Shown here in pieces: positions 14,066-15,727 of a stretch of DNA of 15,727 nt. The position numbers and the translations under genes were made by a program. Source of the DNA: BP-133 sp040756995 (lineage in GTDB: Bacteria; Actinomycetota; Acidimicrobiia; IMCC26256; BP-133); assembly GCA_040756995.1 (NCBI GenBank), contig JBFLYK010000088.1, positions 1 to 15,727 on the forward strand, read 5' to 3'. Within the stretch, counting starts at the first letter, position 1, and the number at the start of each line of letters is the position of its first letter. The notes beneath the pieces were generated by a model. That model ran no database searches, was not told where the DNA came from, and saw only the letters and a program-made list of their open reading frames with translations.

Positions 14066-14101
14066 GTGCCACTAACTCGAATTCCGGAATTAGTGTGGCA
14101 C
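14066..14101. promoter_or_regulatory. Interrupted 36-bp palindrome upstream of the integrase
   Basis: Outer arms GTGCCAC (14066-14072) and GTGGCAC (14095-14101) are exact complements; ACTAA/TTAGT arms and a perfect central AATTCCGGAATT (14080-14091) lie inside. It is AT-richer than its surroundings and sits just upstream of the integrase Shine-Dalgarno. It may be an autoregulatory operator or a recombinase-arm or core site. Confidence 0.5.
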
Positions 14102-14166
14102 GAAGCGTTGTGCCTAACCAGGGCCAGGGCTAAAAAGCGACGAAAGCGCAGGTCAGAGGCTGTTTT

Positions 14167-14259
14167 GGAGGGATGACCGAGAGGCCGAAGGTGACCGCCT
14201 GCTAAGCGGTTAGGGGGTGTAAAGCCTCCTCGAGGGTTCAAATCCCTCTCCCTCCGCCA
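14167..14259 (+). tRNA. tRNA-Ser (anticodon GCT)
   Basis: 93 bases. The acceptor stem GGAGGGA (14167-14173) pairs with TCCCTCC (14249-14255), then discriminator G and an encoded CCA (14257-14259). The anticodon stem ACCGC/GCGGT encloses the loop CTGCTAA with anticodon GCT, reading AGC/AGU. A long variable arm, as in class II tRNAs, precedes the T arm GAGGG-TTCAAAT-CCCTC. It appears intact. No second copy of its 3' end is visible in the window. Confidence 0.95.
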
Positions 14260-14747
14260 CCTTTCAGGGCTCCGGTGATCGCCTCCTGCAGGCGGCGCCG
14301 GGGTCCTCGGAGGACCAGCGGCGTGATGATGCCGACCGCCGCCAGGGCCAGCAGCCAGCCGGGGATGGGGGCCCGCGCGGTGCCGGAGTCCCAGTTGGCG
14401 TGGTGCACCCGCTCGGGATCGGTCCGGGAGACGAGCAGGGGGATGGCGTCGCCCGGCCGGTAGGTCGGCTCGTTGGGGTGCTGGTCGCTGCCCGGCACCG
14501 GGAGGCGGGCCCGCCGCTCCTTCCCCCCGGCGTCGTAGGCCACCTCCACGATGGCCAGCGCTCCGCTGAACCCCGGCTGCTCCTCGACCACCCGGCCGGT
14601 GACGGGTACGCCGCCGCCGGGCAGTTCGTGACCCCGCCGGGCCCAGTCGACGATCGTGACGAGCCCGCCGACGGCCACCAGGCCGAGAACGATCCCGTAC
14701 AGCAGCCGCAGCGTCCTCCGCCGCCCGTCCCCCTCCACGGCCGCCAC
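14238..14747 (-). CDS. Two-helix membrane protein, DUF3592-like
   Basis: About 169 residues from GTG 14747; an upstream in-frame GTG at 14840 would add 31 low-complexity residues and place the 24-bp palindrome inside the gene. TM helix 1 (LYGIVLGLVAVGGLVTIV), a beta-rich loop of about 80 residues (GRVVEEQPGFSGALAIVEVAYDAG ... YRPGDAIPLLVSRTDPERV), then TM helix 2 (GWLLALAAVGIITPLVL) and a basic tail. This topology and the YRPGD...V..DPE pattern fit DUF3592-type proteins of unknown function. The last seven codons and the stop lie inside the tRNA-Ser gene on the opposite strand, so its C-terminus (GGGGRGI) is encoded by tRNA sequence. It may form an operon with the upstream ETF gene, or be separated by the palindrome. 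Confidence 0.66.
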   Translation of the reverse strand: MAAVEGDGRRRTLRLLYGIVLGLVAVGGLVTIVDWARRGHELPGGGVPVTGRVVEEQPGFSGALAIVEVAYDAGGKERRARLPVPGSDQHPNEPTYRPGDAIPLLVSRTDPERVHHANWDSGTARAPIPGWLLALAAVGIITPLVLRGPRRRLQEAITGALKGGGGRGI

Positions 14748-14812
14748 GGTACCGCCGCCGCCGTGGGCAACCGAGGGAGCGGCCCGCCCCCCGGCCGTTC
14801 CCGTCCGCTGGA

Positions 14813-14836
14813 CCGAGCGCAATCGATTGCGCTCGG
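14813..14836. promoter_or_regulatory. Perfect 24-bp palindrome, LacI/GalR-type operator
   Basis: Arm CCGAGCGCAATC followed at once by its exact reverse complement. The core CGCAATCGATTGCG fits CGCAA-N-CG-N-TTGCG, the pattern of PurR-type operators in the LacI/GalR family. It sits between the ETF gene stop (14865) and the membrane-protein start, so it could control the latter. It has no loop and no T-run, so an intrinsic terminator is unlikely. Confidence 0.55.
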
Positions 14837-14864
14837 GCACGGCGCGGTGGGCGGCGGCGGCCGG

Positions 14865-15727
14865 CTAGAGGCGGGACTGGAGGGCGGCGGCGAGGGCCGG
14901 CACCACCTGGCGCCAGTCGCCGATGATGCCGACGTCGGCGGCGGCGAAGACCGGGACGTCCCGCTCGGAGTTGATGGCCAGGATCGTCCCCGCCGACCGC
15001 ACGCCCACCATGTGGTTGAACTTTCCGCTCAGGGCGACGGCGATGTAGAGGTTCGGAGCGATCGACCGGCCGGTGATCCCGATCTGGCGGGCGTGGGGCT
15101 GCCAGCCCCGGTCGGTCACCTTACGGGTGGCGCCGAGCTCGGCGCCCAGCACGTCGACGAGGGGCTGGAGATCGGCGTAGTCGTCCGGGGTGAGTCCGCT
15201 GCCGACGCCGATCACGACCGCCGCCTCGGCCAGCACGTTCGTGTCGTCGTCCCGGGCCGCGGCGTGGACCCGGACCCGGCCTCTCGGCGTGACCGCCAGC
15301 CGGGTGAGGGCGGCGCCGTCGGCACGGGGTTGCCGGCGGGGGAGCATGCCGGGGCGGACGGTCGCCATCTGGATCGGTGAGGTGGCCGTGATGGCGGCCA
15401 CGACCTGGCCGCCGAAGGCCGGCTTCCAGGCCACGAGGCGCCCTTCGTCGACGTCGAACCCGACGGCGTCGCCGGTCAGGCCGGCCCCGAGCCGGGCCGC
15501 CGCCCGGCCGGCCACCTCCCGTCCCCACGCCGTGCTCGGCACCAGCACCGCCCACGGCCGGGCCCCCTCGGCCCATGCCACCACCGCCCGGGCGACATCC
15601 TCGGCCGGCAGCATGCCGAGAGCCCCGGCCGCGCCGCTCTGGCCAGCTGCGGCGCCTGGCCCGGCTGCGCCGCTCGGCCCGGCGGCGCCTGGCCCGGGTG
15701 CGCCGCTCGGCCCGGCGGCGCCTGGCC
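14865..15727 (-). CDS. Electron-transfer flavoprotein alpha subunit, 5' end beyond window
   Basis: The C-terminal FAD-binding domain is clear: ATRKVTDRGWQPHARQIGITG, then SIAPNLYIAVALSGKFNHMVG and ILAINSERDVPVFAAADVGIIGDW. ETF alpha binds the FAD that takes electrons from acyl-CoA or other dehydrogenases and passes them toward the quinone pool. From the internal ATG 15614 there are 249 residues against about 320 usual, so the N-terminal 70 are missing. The frame stays open to the window edge but there encodes an 11-residue Gly/Ala/Pro repeat (like GPSGAAGPGAA), not the normal ETF N-terminus. The repeat is either an inserted linker or an assembly artefact. The family resembles ETF subunits found with mycofactocin systems (from memory). 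Confidence 0.86.
   Translation of the reverse strand, partial: PGAAGPSGAPGPGAAGPSGAAGPGAAAGQSGAAGALGMLPAEDVARAVVAWAEGARPWAVLVPSTAWGREVAGRAAARLGAGLTGDAVGFDVDEGRLVAWKPAFGGQVVAAITATSPIQMATVRPGMLPRRQPRADGAALTRLAVTPRGRVRVHAAARDDDTNVLAEAAVVIGVGSGLTPDDYADLQPLVDVLGAELGATRKVTDRGWQPHARQIGITGRSIAPNLYIAVALSGKFNHMVGVRSAGTILAINSERDVPVFAAADVGIIGDWRQVVPALAAALQSRL
15651..15727. repeat. 33-bp GC-rich tandem repeat at the contig end
   Basis: Copies at 15651-15683 and 15684-15716 differ at one base (GGCTGC versus GGGTGC), followed by a partial copy 15717-15727. A degenerate copy lies at about 15618-15650. The period of 33 is 11 codons and stays in frame with the ETF alpha gene. Confidence 0.9.

Noticed and set aside
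14167..14259. Second copy of the tRNA 3' end as an att repeat
   Set aside because: I looked for the TTCAAATCCCTCTCCCTCC segment elsewhere in the window by eye and found none, so no att pair can be drawn.

Overview
This window is high-GC DNA from an actinobacterium-like organism. That rests on the strong G/C third-position bias, the mycofactocin genes, a FadE5-type acyl-CoA dehydrogenase and an 81-residue small protein of an actinobacterial type. A lineage near Acidimicrobiia is a guess. Both ends are low complexity (poly-G/poly-C on the left, a 33-bp GC-rich tandem repeat on the right), so the window is probably a whole contig ending in hard-to-assemble sequence.

Layout. Left part (1-4233): an NAD(P)-dependent aldehyde dehydrogenase (minus), a 67-residue cysteine-containing small protein (minus), and divergently a 595-residue acyl-CoA dehydrogenase (plus). 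Centre (4572-5840): a response regulator with one receiver domain and three tandem LuxR/GerE helix-turn-helix domains, an uncommon architecture. Next (6043-11171): a mycofactocin cluster, mftA-mftB-mftC-mftD, tightly packed with overlapping starts and stops. It continues into mftE with one frameshift, a remnant of a short-chain dehydrogenase gene, and mftF broken into eight frames. Right part: an unrecognised 284-residue protein, two small overlapping genes, then on the minus strand a tyrosine recombinase with a 109-residue partner. A tRNA-Ser(GCT) follows, then a two-helix membrane protein whose 3' end overlaps the tRNA, and finally the C-terminal portion of an electron-transfer flavoprotein alpha subunit running off the window.

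How the parts may work together. Mycofactocin is a redox cofactor made from the C-terminal Val-Tyr of MftA and used by dedicated dehydrogenases. Aldehyde dehydrogenase, acyl-CoA dehydrogenase and an ETF subunit nearby fit an alcohol to aldehyde to acid/acyl-CoA oxidation programme. The strongest regulatory hint is a 14-bp dyad (YCTCCA-NN-TGGRGR) found upstream of the aldehyde dehydrogenase, between the small gene and the acyl-CoA dehydrogenase, and upstream of mftA. It suggests one regulon. No mftR-type TetR regulator is present; the triple-HTH regulator directly upstream of mftA is the obvious local candidate regulator, but that link is inference.

The frameshifts between about 9050 and 11000 are mostly single-base losses and leave conserved motifs intact. 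Local sequence error or very recent decay therefore fits better than old pseudogenes.
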